From: Cloeon dipterum
Taxonomy: Eukaryota > Arthropoda > Insecta > Ephemeroptera > Baetidae
Direction of reading: 5' to 3'
Assembly (NCBI RefSeq): GCF_949628265.1
Contig: NC_088788.1
Coordinates: 28,692,335 to 28,756,334 of the forward strand
DNA: 64,000 bases
Part shown: in pieces, positions 30,440-47,013 of the stretch
Layout of the letters: each line of letters starts with the position of its first letter
Position numbering within the stretch: the stretch's first letter is position 1
Notes under the pieces: generated by a model
The model's input: only the letters and a program-made list of their open reading frames with translations
Told to the model about the DNA's origin: nothing
Databases searched by the model: none
Program-made: the position numbers and the translations under genes

Positions 30440-31196
30440 TCCTCAGCCCGCGCTTCGCCTAACTCCGAACTGGAGGACCGCAAATTCATCCCTATCCCTT
30501 ACTGAAGTGCGAGGGCGGTTTTGAAGCTAGCGCGGGCTCGAATCAAAACGACTCGATCAGAGCAAGATCCAAGTCAAAAACATGCGAGAGGAGAAAGAAA
30601 ACAAACTGTTTTTAAAACCAAAACTCTGCATGAGATCGGACGAAGGAGTTTTTCCGAAGAATGAAGATTGAAGCTGGACGTGAATGGATGCGGTAATAGA
30701 GAATTATGTCTTTCAATGTTCAGAGGGGAAACGAAATGGTGGGTCTAACGAACGTGCAGCTCTTAGCCATATTTTACAGCTCAAGCGGAAAATGCGTTCA
30801 ACTAATCTACTGGTATCGGGCCCATCGCACCGGTTTTCATGTGATTTCAAGTCCTGCTGTGCAATTTGAAAGCTTTGAGATATTTTTCATGTTTTTATTG
30901 GCACGCTTTAAACAGAAAAATAAACGTTAATCGATAATCGCATAAAACACCTACACCTTAAAATTGTTTTTCCTTATTATTTGAAATTTATTATTTTTTA
31001 ATGGAAACACATCTAAAGAATTTCCATTAGAGTTAATAAGATTCTGTGAATTGAAGCACTCGTTAAAGCTAATTTATAAGTTTTCATTGATTTTATAGAA
31101 TTAAAATATCAATGCAATGTTCCTCTCATATAAAAACCGGTGCAAATGCCAAGTACCAAGTATTTGTATCGCATGGTTGACTAATGTGTAAATAAA
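30440..31196 (+). other. Probable Nmdar2 3' untranslated region
   Basis: Follows the TGA at 30437-30439 without further coding similarity. Candidate polyadenylation hexamers AATAAA occur at 30919-30924 and 31191-31196. Which is used cannot be told from sequence alone. Confidence 0.5.
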
Positions 31197-34100
31197 CAAA
31201 ATTGTATATATTTTAACACGCGTCGCTCGGATCAAGCAAAAAAACCAGGGAAACCAGATGAACCAGCACGTGCGCCCCAACAGATGTAATATATATTAAT
31301 ATGCAATTTTTAATTATACTAAAGAATTGAATCATCGCATTTACCCGTGAAAAAGGTATTTGCAACGTGAAAGCACTGTTCTGCATTGATTTTTTTTCCA
31401 ACAAAGCAGAAGAAGTATGTGAGACTGTGATATCTTTATCCGCGGGTACTTCACTCTCTCTCAAACGAGCCACAGAAAATGAAATATATATTATACAAAC
31501 AAACACTTTCACGATATGAATAAGTTAAACAAAAGTATGTTGTCTATCAGATTTTAAAAGATGCAACCAAAAGCAAACTCATATTTTCCTTTGCATACTA
31601 TCTTTGGTCTGTGTTTGTCCAGTGCATGTCTTGTGAAATTCAGTGTATAAAACCCGTAGTGGCGTCCTGTCGTTGTCAATATCTTCCATGAGTAACGAGT
31701 GAGAGAAATTCTGACCATGCATTGACAAAAGAAATTTAATTGACATATTGCAACATTTCAGCAAGTTAGTTTGTATGAAAAAATGGCAGAAATTATCAGA
31801 TTATACACGAATACCCTCTTTTTCTATCCACGCCAAATCAATTTATCAACCTAAGCCACATTATCGTGGGTTTCGTGCCATTTTGCCGGGTCAATTCATT
31901 TTACACGTCGACCTTTATCATTTCAGCTAGAAACTTGACAGTTTTGGCTGTCCTCCGGAGTGTGAGTGATACTCATAAATCTGCACACGAAAACAATGGT
32001 GGTCAAAACTGTCTCTCACGCCGTTGCGCTCCCAAAAATTTATCTCTTCTTCTATAAAACACGCGCGCATTCAAAAGAGTCGGCTAACCGTTAATAATTG
32101 ATCACACGAGTCGCGCGCGTGTGCACGTTAGCCGTTCTATTAGACACAAACACACACACATCCACACATTGTATATCTCCGCATTCAATAAAGACTGGCA
32201 TCAATCATTAACACGTCGTGAGAGTATTAGAGTCACATCAGGCCTAACGAGTTTTAAATCGCGGAAAACACGTGTTTCAAAGTTTAACCAAAAATTAAAG
32301 TGTTCTAAATTATGGTTAATCTGCCTGTTGATTAGGACCGAACCGGCAGATGCTGGAACGTGTCTGTTTTTAAAAGTTACACTGAATTAAATAGAAGCAG
32401 AGCTAAATACAAAATCTTACGGCACTTTTCCCTACAGTATTATTAAACTAGAGAAGAAACGCGTTAACGTTTTATTGATTAAAATACGAAAAATGTGTTT
32501 CGATATTAAAAAAAACAAATAGTTGGGGGAAAACAAATGCTGAGGAATAAACGTTTAGCGAAATTTAACTATTTAATATAACAAGAACGGTGTGTTAAAA
32601 TTTGGACGGATAAAAATATCTTCACGTGGTATTTTGCAGTGCCAAAAATTTAATCCTCATATCTAATGACTTTTTGCTTTTATAACTAGTAAATTTATTT
32701 AAGAAATGATACAGCTAGGAGTGAACAACACAGTTGTTGATGCTAAAAAATAATATTTGAAAATTTATTAATTTAATACTAAGATTTTAAAAACTTTCAT
32801 TCATTGATTACAATTTTTCAGTCCAAAAAATTTACCACATTTTCAGCCGACGAGATTTACTATTTAAAGTTGTACGAAGGTTGCACCAATGTCGCTGCGA
32901 GAGCACAGTCATGGCATTTGGTAGACGATCTTTAAAAGCCCATCTTTTCTCTTTCCCCGAAGGCTCAATGAGGCTGCCGTCGTATACCAGTTGAATAATA
33001 AATTATGGGCGACCGCTCTGGGCGACTGCCTTGAATACATTCAAGAATATTCAGCAGCCGAACCCCTGGTAGATTTAGTAGTAGGCAGTTCGTTGGACTT
33101 TGACGTCACGCAGGTTGCCTACTTTCCGCCAGCGCCCCAACTTTCTTGTTCTGTCGGCTGAGCTACTCCCTTCTTTTAAATCTCCCTCCTATATAATACC
33201 CATCTGGTATTTAAAAAATAACGATGAAAGCTCCAAAAAATCATTGCTGAACAACACATTATTAACCTTGTTTTAGGCTCAGCAAACATGCTTCTTTTGT
33301 CATGAAAATATATTGTCCTTTAAATAAACGATTTGTCTCTAGATAATCACAATAAAAGCTACATTTGCTGTTAAAGAAAAGAACAAGTAAAAAGGTTGAT
33401 GTGCCAAAATATTTGTTATACGCATAATATTACATAAGCTTCGATGAAAAGATCCTAGGGCTTATTTATAATGGCTGTGTTTGTAATTCATGTGCTTGGG
33501 GTTGTGTGAACAAGCGGCGTATTTGTTACCATAACATGAACTATATATTTATGTTGAGTGTTGATCACACACGTGCGCGTTCCATGCGAATTGAAAAACT
33601 ATAAAAATGTTAATAATGAAAAAGATGCCAAAATGTCTTGAGAGTGCAGCACACATCTCATTAGGCGGGTGTTTTCCATAGATTTTTGGTGCTGCAAAAG
33701 ACTTGAATACACTCGACGTGTTCGAGAAATGCAAATCCCTGTCAAAGAGCGGTTCACTGTAAACTTTCGTTGATGATTTTTCTGGTCGTCGTTTTGAATG
33801 GCGTGCCAGCATATGGCTCAATTTTTCATTTTCGCAGCAGCCGCGGCATTAAACAAATCTCGCCACAGATTCATTTCATAGAATGAACATGTGCCAAAAA
33901 CATGAGAATTTCTGTGTTTCTTCTCAGCTCCTTCGTGGAGTTTTGAAAAGTACAAAGCTATGATATGAAATAATAATAAAAAAATACCTCTCACCACGAA
34001 AAAGCATCGATTTTGGAAAATCCGGACCAGCCGATTTTGGAGCACAGATTTTCTCATTGAGAAGAATGTTTATCAGATTTAATTGATTGATGGCTATATC

Positions 34101-34849
34101 ATGGTAATGTGTGTTATCAAGAAATTTAAAGATTACGTTATCTAATGAAACCTTCCGAGACAGAAATCTCCTGAACTTCTAACGCACTGTTATTGTTATG
34201 CAATAAATTAATACAAAAATGAAAATCACCGTAATTATCAAAAAATGTCATCCCTCTGTGTAAATTTGTTAGATGTCATCCCCAGCATTCCCAGTGGTAT
34301 ATTTTTCTTTGATTCGTAAAGTTGTAATGATTATAACAGCTATTACCACTGCATGACATGCACAGGCAGAAAGTGGCTGTAAAGAGGGATTTTGCGAGAG
34401 GTGCACGTGCCTCGTCGTTTTCATGGCAGCATCGTGTGTCCATTTATTTCACCTGCACTTAAAAATTTTCATCTCACCATTCTCACCTCTCTTTCAATCA
34501 CCAAACACCTATGCTAAATTATTTAAATCACCTCTATTAACTAATGAAGAAAATAAATGGTCAAGTCGTAGAAGAAATACGCGATTTTTGCGTGCACTGT
34601 GTAGCAAACTATTTCTATTGCCGACGACACAAGACAACGTCGCACTGCACTGTGCGCGCAAAATTTACTCGAACCAATTTAAAAGACGCGTTTAAAATCA
34701 CTGTAATAAAATAGCATTAGAGATGTTTTAATAAATGGCTAAAATAAACTCTTCTGAAAGAAATTTTTCATTTAAAAACATACACTAAACCTTAGTTAGA
34801 TAGCATCACATAAATTTATTGCCAATTAAACATTACTGTTTCACATTTT
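31197..34849. other. Intergenic region between Nmdar2 and the reductase cluster
   Basis: The two flanking genes converge here. AT-rich with short open frames only and a small CA-rich run near 32147-32165. I see no gene, tRNA or repeat family. AATAAA on the minus strand at 34815-34820 may serve the first reductase gene. Confidence 0.6.
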
Positions 34850-36405
<1,556 letters not shown>

Positions 36406-36501
36406 ATTGAGCAATAATTTGCAAGAAATGGCGAAATTCAATCAAGAGATCAGAATTGATGCTGTACCGTGTTTAGCCTACTCAATGTCAGTCCACTCTT
36501 C

Positions 36502-36509
36502 TTATATAT
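36502..36509 (-). promoter_or_regulatory. TATA box of reductase copy A
   Basis: Minus-strand TATATAAG about 100 bp 5' of the ATG at 36405. The surrounding roughly 250 bp resembles the region upstream of copy B, which has a TATA element at nearly the same distance. Confidence 0.6.
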
Positions 36510-37446
36510 CCTGTCTGGCTTGATTAAATGAAAGTACACAGAGTGGGGGTTACGCAATATCAGTAGTGATATAAGCACATCATCAAACAAGATAATACCG
36601 TCTGTGTTGTGCTTATTAAAAAATCTACAGCATGAGTTAGCATTTCGATAATAAATCACTAAGTGTTAAATATAAGAAATTTCCACGTTGACAAAATAAA
36701 ATGGAAAATACTTGATATAGTTATGAAATATGTAATAATTTCTAAGATATCTATCAAGCCTTGTCTGTGGCAAAAAATAAACATCTGATTTTTTTAATCG
36801 ACTTAGCATATATTTATTGTGATTGGATGAGATAGTATTGTTCAAAGTTTCACCAAACTGTTCGAATATTATTCTCAAATAAAGCAAGTACATTTGATTT
36901 AATTTAATATTCAAAAGTAATTTTAATAGGTGCGTATAAAAGATATTTTCGATGCCTACACAACTGACACTGATGGATTTCTTAGTAAAAGTGTGCGGCT
37001 CTAATTGATTTATTCGATTTATTATTTTAATATAACGTTGTTTTGACATTCCTTTTCTAAAGGGTTTCATGCAGCAAGTTTTATTTACCCTGAAACCATA
37101 AATATGCTGGGCTGTTCCGTTATGAGCCACGCGCTTTTGGTTAACTTCAGATGCACTTTCAATAACAACCAGCAGCTTGCAAAAAGTGGTGTAAGATGCG
37201 AGCTATTTGCGTGTTTTGCATGCAGTGTAGCAAATCATATAATTAAATAAAATAAATATTCCACTCCACGTGTATCCATATGATTGTAAAAAAGGTTCAC
37301 AAAGGATTGAAATTAAGATAACTTTTTACTTTCCTGTCCAAATTAACCATTTTTATTTGATTTTCATGTATTGACAATTACCAAGAATAACTAACTAAAA
37401 CCAATTTTACTGCGAAGAAAATTGCGTGAAACATATTTTTTTTAAT
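36510..37446. other. Spacer between reductase copies A and B
   Basis: Contains the copy A upstream region (to about 36660) and then AT-rich sequence. A 154-codon minus-strand frame at 36666-37130 is AT-rich, has no recognisable domain, and is probably accidental. Confidence 0.6.
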
Positions 37447-39045
<1,599 letters not shown>

Positions 39046-39149
39046 GTTGGTTTAATTAGAATAAAAATGGAAAATTCCGAAAATCCAATTAAAGAGGTGA
39101 GAATAATCGACACTTGATTAAGAATGAATGTGGTGTCCTTACTCAGCTC

Positions 39150-39155
39150 TTTATA
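39150..39155 (-). promoter_or_regulatory. TATA box of reductase copy B
   Basis: Minus-strand TATAAA about 105 bp 5' of the ATG at 39045, inside an upstream block that is recognisably homologous to the one before copy A. Confidence 0.6.
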
Positions 39156-39838
39156 TTCCTTGTCTGGATGAGTTGGAAAGCACAAATAGGAGTTACATAA
39201 TATAGTAGGTATATATTCCATGTAACATAATCATAGGAGATAACACTTTCTGTGTTTTGCTTGCTCAAAGGTCTACAGCAGGAGGAGCCTTTGATAAATT
39301 TTATCTCGATCATTAAGTGATTATAGCAAACATTGTAAAGTCCAATATTCTACTTTTCCAGAAAGCATAAAACTATAAAAAAGCACTTGCAAAATTTTTA
39401 ATGTAATATATTATCATGACTTTTGGAAATCTAGGATTTTTGAGGGAAAAAATTACTCCATTGAGCGCTATAGAAAAATATTGCCTATTTTTTGTGGAAA
39501 TGAGAAAATAAACAAATAAAAAATAGCACTCACACTTAGTAATATATTTTAATAGTCATACCAAAATATTTTTGAAACGATCAAATAAGATATAACAGAT
39601 TATGACAAAAGAGTATTTTGAGTTAACATATAGTGCGTAAAGTAAAAAACTTTAGCGACAAAACGAGATTGTTTACTAATATGGTTGTGCATATCATTTT
39701 AGTTCTGATAGAAAAATAATATGGCATTAACACTGCTTAAAGAAGATGGCTTAAACACGGTCTGTCCTAAAAGTTACATTAAAAATTTCAAATGAAACAG
39801 TTAACTAATTTGTAGCCATAATAATTTGTGGGTATACT
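39156..39838. other. Spacer between reductase copies B and C
   Basis: Copy B upstream sequence followed by AT-rich DNA and the 3' flank of copy C. No gene seen. Confidence 0.65.
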
Positions 39839-41441
<1,603 letters not shown>

Positions 41442-42355
41442 TCTGATGAGGAGTGATACAGCTAATATAGCCTCAACTGAAAGTGCAGAACTGTTTTCTT
41501 AGGAAGTTTTAAAGTTGTATAATCAGCGTCAACCGGAACTAGATAAGATTTATGTGGCTGATTCTTGTGACAAACATGATATTTCATAGTGTACTGCGTC
41601 CCATAATAAAGGCATTAAGCGGCGCTGTTGGTGTACTTAACTTTGATATATTGTCACAAGCGCCAGCCCTCAAAGCATTTATTTACTCATTTATTTTTAT
41701 GGTTTTTCCTTTGTGAGGTTATTACCTCGATTTGATGGGTTGTTGGTTGGTTTTGACTCTCTTGGCTTTGTTGGTTAAATGAATGATGCGCTGTACAGCT
41801 TAAAACCAGAATGATAAGCGGGGGTAAAAATAGAAGTATCCTAATGCTATCCTGCAATTACTTTATACAAGTTAAACCCACTTTTTTCAAAGGTCTGGCT
41901 GGTTCAAGCATGGAGTGGGAGATAGTAATGATGCCATCTCTTCGTTCTTGGAGATAACTTTTTAACCATTGGCGAGATAGCAAGAGAGATATAAAGGCCA
42001 AATAATTTCAAAACTGCTTAAATATTTCATATTTTCAGTGGAGATATTTTTTGGAAATAAATCATCCATGGTCCTTTCAGTCAATAAATGTTGATAAACA
42101 TTGACAATAAAATTGTAATTTTAGGTAAGCACTAAATATACAACAACTTATGGTGACATTTTCTTTACGCTATTTTATTTTTTAAATTATTACTCATTCA
42201 AAGTAGGAATAAATTAATTCAAAACAAAATCAACTGGACTGCCACAGCTTTATCTCTGATAATACAACTCTTTCTGCACGATTAAACATTTAGAAATGCA
42301 CCAACATATCACTTTCGAGCATAGCCCCTCACAACAAGTGTCATCTCGCAGAAGC
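41442..42355. other. Upstream region of reductase copy C and 3' flank of NAF1
   Basis: Holds the promoter side of copy C and, near 42356, the 3' untranslated part of NAF1. No further coding sequence seen. Confidence 0.6.
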
Positions 42356-45300
42356 TCAGTACCTTGGCCTGTAGAAGTGGGCCCCAGATGGTGCGCGGGG
42401 CCTTGGTGGGCCGTGGGCCCTTGGTGCACCGTGGGGTCCCGGCGGCGGGCCCCTCATAGGCATGGGAGGTATGTGTGGCACCATGGGGTACATGGGCCCG
42501 TACTGGTAGGGCGGCTGTACAAATCTCTCCACCATCCCATGCGGCCACACTGGCTGGCCACCGAAGGCGTGCGGCGGCGGCAGATTCGGGATCATGTTGC
42601 TCATGTGGTGGTGGCTCTGCGGGGCGACTGGGTTGTAATAGCCCACTGGGTTGCGGTGCAGCCTTGAGCGGGCAAGGTTCTTGGCGTTCATGCGCTTCTC
42701 ATAACTGCTCGGCTCGACGCGAGAGCCGCCACTTGCACTTTCTCCATCCACCTGAAACATTGAGGTAAAAACGTGAACCATGGAAATCAGTCTTAATAAT
42801 TGTATATGATTTTAAAAATTAATAAGTAATTAAAGAACCCTAAAAATTTAATTGAAAAGAAAAAAATCATGTGGGTGAATTTAATACTACTGTTTTTTCA
42901 ATGGTTTCTTCCACAAGCAAAAAAAGGTTAGGAAGGCTAACAAGTCGAAATATTGTCTAGTAAAATCATAATAACACATGTTACAGCACTTTGCCATTCA
43001 AATCATCTTGAATGGGCGGCGGTTAGCAGCCTTCAAGTAAGTACTAAGAATTTATATTTTCTCTTCTAGAATTATATTTGTTATGTTAAGAGCAGTTTTT
43101 CACTCTTCAAAATTAGCTCACACAAGATTGGACTTTTTTGGCTCAGTTGAATTTTTGTAAGCAGAATTTCTATCACAGGGAGATTCGAGCTGCTGGGTTT
43201 CTCTTTCCCCTCTTTTCGTTTGCTCCCAGAGAAGTGTTGGCAGACGTTTTCAACTTTCAACGTCAACGATCACTGATTAAGAATTCTCTATAGCTAATAA
43301 TGTAGTTATGAATTTTGTTTTGGAGGTTAAGTACTGCTGACGAGGCCTCTGGGGCTGAAACAACCGCTGTACGGTACAAGAGCGTGTGACTTTAATTTTA
43401 ATTAGCAATTTTTTCGACTTGTTAGCCTTCCATGCCTTATTTTTTTTTGCTTTGTAAATCAGCAGAACCTTCAAAATTTTCTTACAAAAGTTATAAATGT
43501 GTTGACGGTTTTAACACGCAATACTTAACAGACAGTAGGAAAAGCAAAAATACCTCTGGAACAATTTGAAATGACTTTTTGACTGAATGGAGAATTAATT
43601 GTAACAATAAAACGCAATCTAAAATGTCTCCTTTGCATTAAAAAATTTAAGGAAAATTTCCACCCCTGATCGTAAATTTGTTTTGATGGCATTGCTAGTA
43701 ATCCATTTTCAGCTAAGCTACCCATAATTAGAGCTGCAATCAAGCAAAAACAGAGCTCATTCATCAATTTAATTTTCCTCTGGTCATATTTTCATTGCCA
43801 ATTGCCACGTTAAATAATATTTTTCCTCAATTCTGACATTATCATCAGATTCAGTTAAGGCTCTTAATTACTGTTCATTTTTAACATCTTTAAGGTCAAC
43901 ACAGATTCTTTTAACAAAAATTTGAGACATAAATTAGAGTTTAAATATGATCTACATATGATCACATTAAATCTAGACTTACGTTTCTTTTTCTCCTCGA
44001 CTTTTTCTCTGCTTCGTCATCAGAGTAATCTATGCACTCTGATGGGGGCTCATTATTTCCAAGCCAAGATGCGTCACTCCCCTTGATTCTGAAAATGAAT
44101 TAATTATAAGGTTTCCTTTGTAAGCAGGGACAGGCTAAATTACATACTTCATTAGTTCATCCAGAAGGACAAACGTAGTGTGATCTGTTTGGGGGGCGCA
44201 GTACACAACCATATCCATTTCAATCCCTCTCTCTTTGATGTGATCCGTTGAGTTGAAACGGACGCAGTACAGGGGCTCATTTACAGATCCAAACACATCG
44301 TGAATCCTCCCTAGGGTTCTCTGGCCTTTGTCTAGGAAGAGAACACTGTCCAGGTCCAAGGGCGACTTGCCTCTGATACTCTTGACGACCACTGTGACAT
44401 AGTCAGTTACCCTATTGCGTGATCGTTCGCCGACAAAATTACCCAAGGTGTCCACAATTGCTGAGATCCTACCAATTTCCACGCATTCTTTCTCTTGAAC
44501 TGAAATCGTGAGGTCTTCAATAAGCGGCAGGTCTTCCAGGCCTATTTCTCCATGAGTTTTTGGGACCTTCAGCTTACTAATTTGAGGCGCACTGTAATCA
44601 ATTTAATTTCAAAAAAATTAATAAAAATGTAGTATTACTTTCACAGGCCCCTCTATAAATTATATTAATTTGTTTATGCTTGCATAGTCCAAGTCATACA
44701 TACAATTAAAATAATGCCACAAACGGCAAACAGAGCTAGCAAAATAATGCAAAAACGATCAAGGGAGATACAATTTTTAGTTGTTACAATACAACACTAT
44801 GTATTTATTAAGTTAAAAAATTTGTTTGAGAATTACCAGAACTTCAATACTAATTGTAAGTGTAATCAGCACCCAACTTTATCTCCAAGGCCCCAGCAGG
44901 TTCACATTTTACTGATAACAAAGCAAGCGTATCAAACTTTAAACCCCTAAACCTGTAAGATATGCAATACACCATTTCCTCTTTAAAGCAGAACGTGTCA
45001 ATTAATTATAAAGAAATGAGTTAGAATTATGAGGACATTTTTAAAATAATTTTAATTGCCAAAAAATAATTAAACCTGTGCATCTTATTATGCTTAATGT
45101 GGATATAATACCTGGCGCAGTGGAATTCATCCTCGCTGCTAGTTTCAGTGCTTGAGTCATCCTCTTCCTCACTAGCCTGAGAGTAGGATGAAGAGGAAGA
45201 GTCCGAAGAATCAGGCAAAGTGACCTCACGATAACCGGTGGCCTTCGTTCGCCCCGTTTCCTTCACAGCCCCATCCAACGACGAGTCACTGTCGTATTGG

Positions 45301-45389
45301 TTCAGGTCACCCAGAGCTCCCAGGTTATTCGACTTGGAAACAGTCCCCGTCGAGCTCTGAGCCACGGCTTGATCATCCGAAGGTTCCAT
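42356..45389 (-). CDS. NAF1: H/ACA ribonucleoprotein assembly factor NAF1
   Basis: Nuclear factor that holds the place of GAR1 on nascent H/ACA RNPs, needed for pseudouridylation guides in the family. Minus-strand exons: 45112-45389, 44148-44591, 43983-44088, 42356-42751; 407 residues plus TGA, all phases closing. Residues 1-92 are acidic and Ser-rich (for example DSSDSSSSSYSQASEEEDDS), typical of casein kinase 2 targets. About 130-240 is the GAR1/NAF1 core: VEIGRISAIVDTLGNFV, LDSVLFLDKGQRTLGRIHDV, YCVRFNSTDHIKERGIEM, then GSDASWLGNNEPP, the family signature after the core. A basic KKSRRKRN follows and may be a nuclear signal. The last roughly 100 residues are Pro/His/Met/Gly-rich (PPPGPHGAPRAHGPPRPR), as in vertebrate NAF1. 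An alternative, GAR1 itself, is excluded by the missing RGG boxes and the acidic N-terminus. Confidence 0.93.
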
Positions 45390-45438
45390 TTTGGCTTGTT
45401 TGTTGACGAGCGAAAATTAAATGCAGCCAATATAATTT

Positions 45439-45444
45439 CACGTG
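45439..45444. promoter_or_regulatory. CACGTG E-box upstream of NAF1
   Basis: Canonical E-box about 50 bp 5' of the NAF1 start codon. Myc/Max sites of this form are common near start sites of ribosome and RNP biogenesis genes. The hexamer is also frequent elsewhere in the window, so function is only suggested. Confidence 0.35.
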
Positions 45445-45990
45445 CAGCGCATTTCTGAGCCGAAATTGAGGCCTGGATGCGAAAATATATTCTGAAACGA
45501 TTTAGACAGAGTTAAAGTTTTGTTTGCAAGGGGTTTTGCGCTCTGTCATCCAGTTTACCTGCTAGAATCAAAGCGAAATGTGTCGCAGATTTCTAGGCAC
45601 GACACCCCGGAACGAAACAAAACAAAAGATTCAAAAGATTATGGAGTATGGAGTAATAGTTGTGCAACTGTGCTGCCGCGACCAGGCGTGACGCGAACTA
45701 CTAACACCCAAACAGAACCTTTAGCGAGGAGTTGCCCGCGAACGCTTCAGGAGACGGAATATAAAAACTATAATTATGTATGATTTTATCACGAAACATT
45801 GAATGATCTGAAATAGAGGCAGAAAAAATCCAGCAATATTAATTACGTGAATTTCGAGTTCTAATTTGCTCAATATTTTATTTGAAATTGTATCGCTGAT
45901 TTTATGTGGTTTCTTCTAAGCATCTAAATGCGCGCATCGTTCGGCAAATTTAAAATTCAAAATATCTTAAATCATGTGTTAAACTTTTGT

Positions 45991-46361
45991 TTAATCATTT
46001 CCATATTTGTACTAAAGGAAATTTGAATTTTTACAATGATTGCTTACAATTATTTTTATTTGTGATAGACTTCCATATGAATATAGTCTATTTTACACAA
46101 AGAAGATACACAGAACCATTTTTTTTGTAATTAGATTATATTTTTTCTTGTTAATATGTATAAATCTCATCATGTGTTAATCATTTCCATATTTGTACTA
46201 AAGGAAATTTGAATTTTTACAATGATTGCTTACAATTATTTTTATTTGTGATAGACTTCCATATGAATATAGTCTATTTTACACAAAGGAGATACACAGA
46301 ACAATTTTTTTGTAATTAGATTATATTTTTTCTTGTTAATATGTATAAATCTCATCATGTG
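45991..46361. repeat. 186-bp tandem duplication, two copies
   Basis: Copy 1 is 45991-46176 and copy 2 is 46177-46361. They differ by only a few substitutions (for example AAGAAGAT against AAGGAGAT) and one base in a T run. The unit is AT-rich with no coding content. The block ATCATGTGTTAA occurs both just before copy 1 and at the junction, which suggests the breakpoint. Confidence 0.93.
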
Positions 46362-46631
46362 AGCAATATCATTCAATAAGATTACTGAATAATTATAAAT
46401 TTATTCAAACTAAATTTGCAGTGAGATTACTAAACTAAACAAACTACATACATAACTTTCTTCAACTTGAGACATTAGTATTAATTCAGTAAAGGCATGG
46501 GACAAGATAGTCTATAATTGTAATTATTGTGCCAATTAATGGCATTGTTTAAATTCCTTTTTTTCAATATCTTGCACAATTTTCTAATGTTTGTTTGTTA
46601 ATTTCTGCACTGCGATTGGCATCTCAGGAGT

Positions 46632-47013
46632 CTACTCCACAGGGGTGATGTATGGTGGTGGGACGATCTTAGCCGGCGAATGCTCTTCTGGCGGGAGAGG
46701 TGAATCGCTGGGAAAAGACTGTGTGGTGCTCTCATCTACTGCGCTGATTATTCGCACACGGCGAGCGGAGCGAGAAGGCAGCAGCCTCCGCTCTCTCCTA
46801 ATCCTCCCAGCCAGCAGTCTGATGTTGGACCTCGCATTTACGATGGTCACAGGTGAGACCAACACATTTTTGCAGCTTTCATTCAATTGAACTGACGCAT
46901 TCTTTCCTTATTGCTGCACATACCTATTGCTATAATTTAGTTCTTACTTTTAATATTACTACCTGGGGCTTGAACCATCATCGACATAGTCCACCCTTTG
47001 GCACTTTAAAAAT
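46632..47013 (-). CDS. Unrecognised protein, two probable C-terminal exons with a PPPY tail
   Basis: I do not recognise the family. Minus-strand exon 46632-46875 ends in TAG and encodes about 80 residues: CKNVLVSPVTIVNARSNI, an Arg-rich run RRERRLLPSRSARRVRI, then an acidic/Pro-rich end with SPLPPEEHSP and VPPPYITPVE. A preceding 51-bp exon at 46963-47013 (FLKCQRVDYVDDGSSP) has AG and GT borders and closes phase with it across an 87-nt intron. The acceptor at 46876-46877 has a poor pyrimidine tract. GC content is clearly above the flanks and codon choice looks like the other genes. PPPY is a ligand for WW domains of Nedd4-type ubiquitin ligases. Further 5' exons, to the right on this strand, were not found. 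An overlapping plus-strand frame seems less likely to be real. Confidence 0.5.

Noticed and set aside
36666-37130. A 154-codon minus-strand open frame between reductase copies
   Set aside because: Very AT-rich with Ile/Tyr/Asn-heavy composition and no family pattern. Probably accidental openness in AT-rich DNA.
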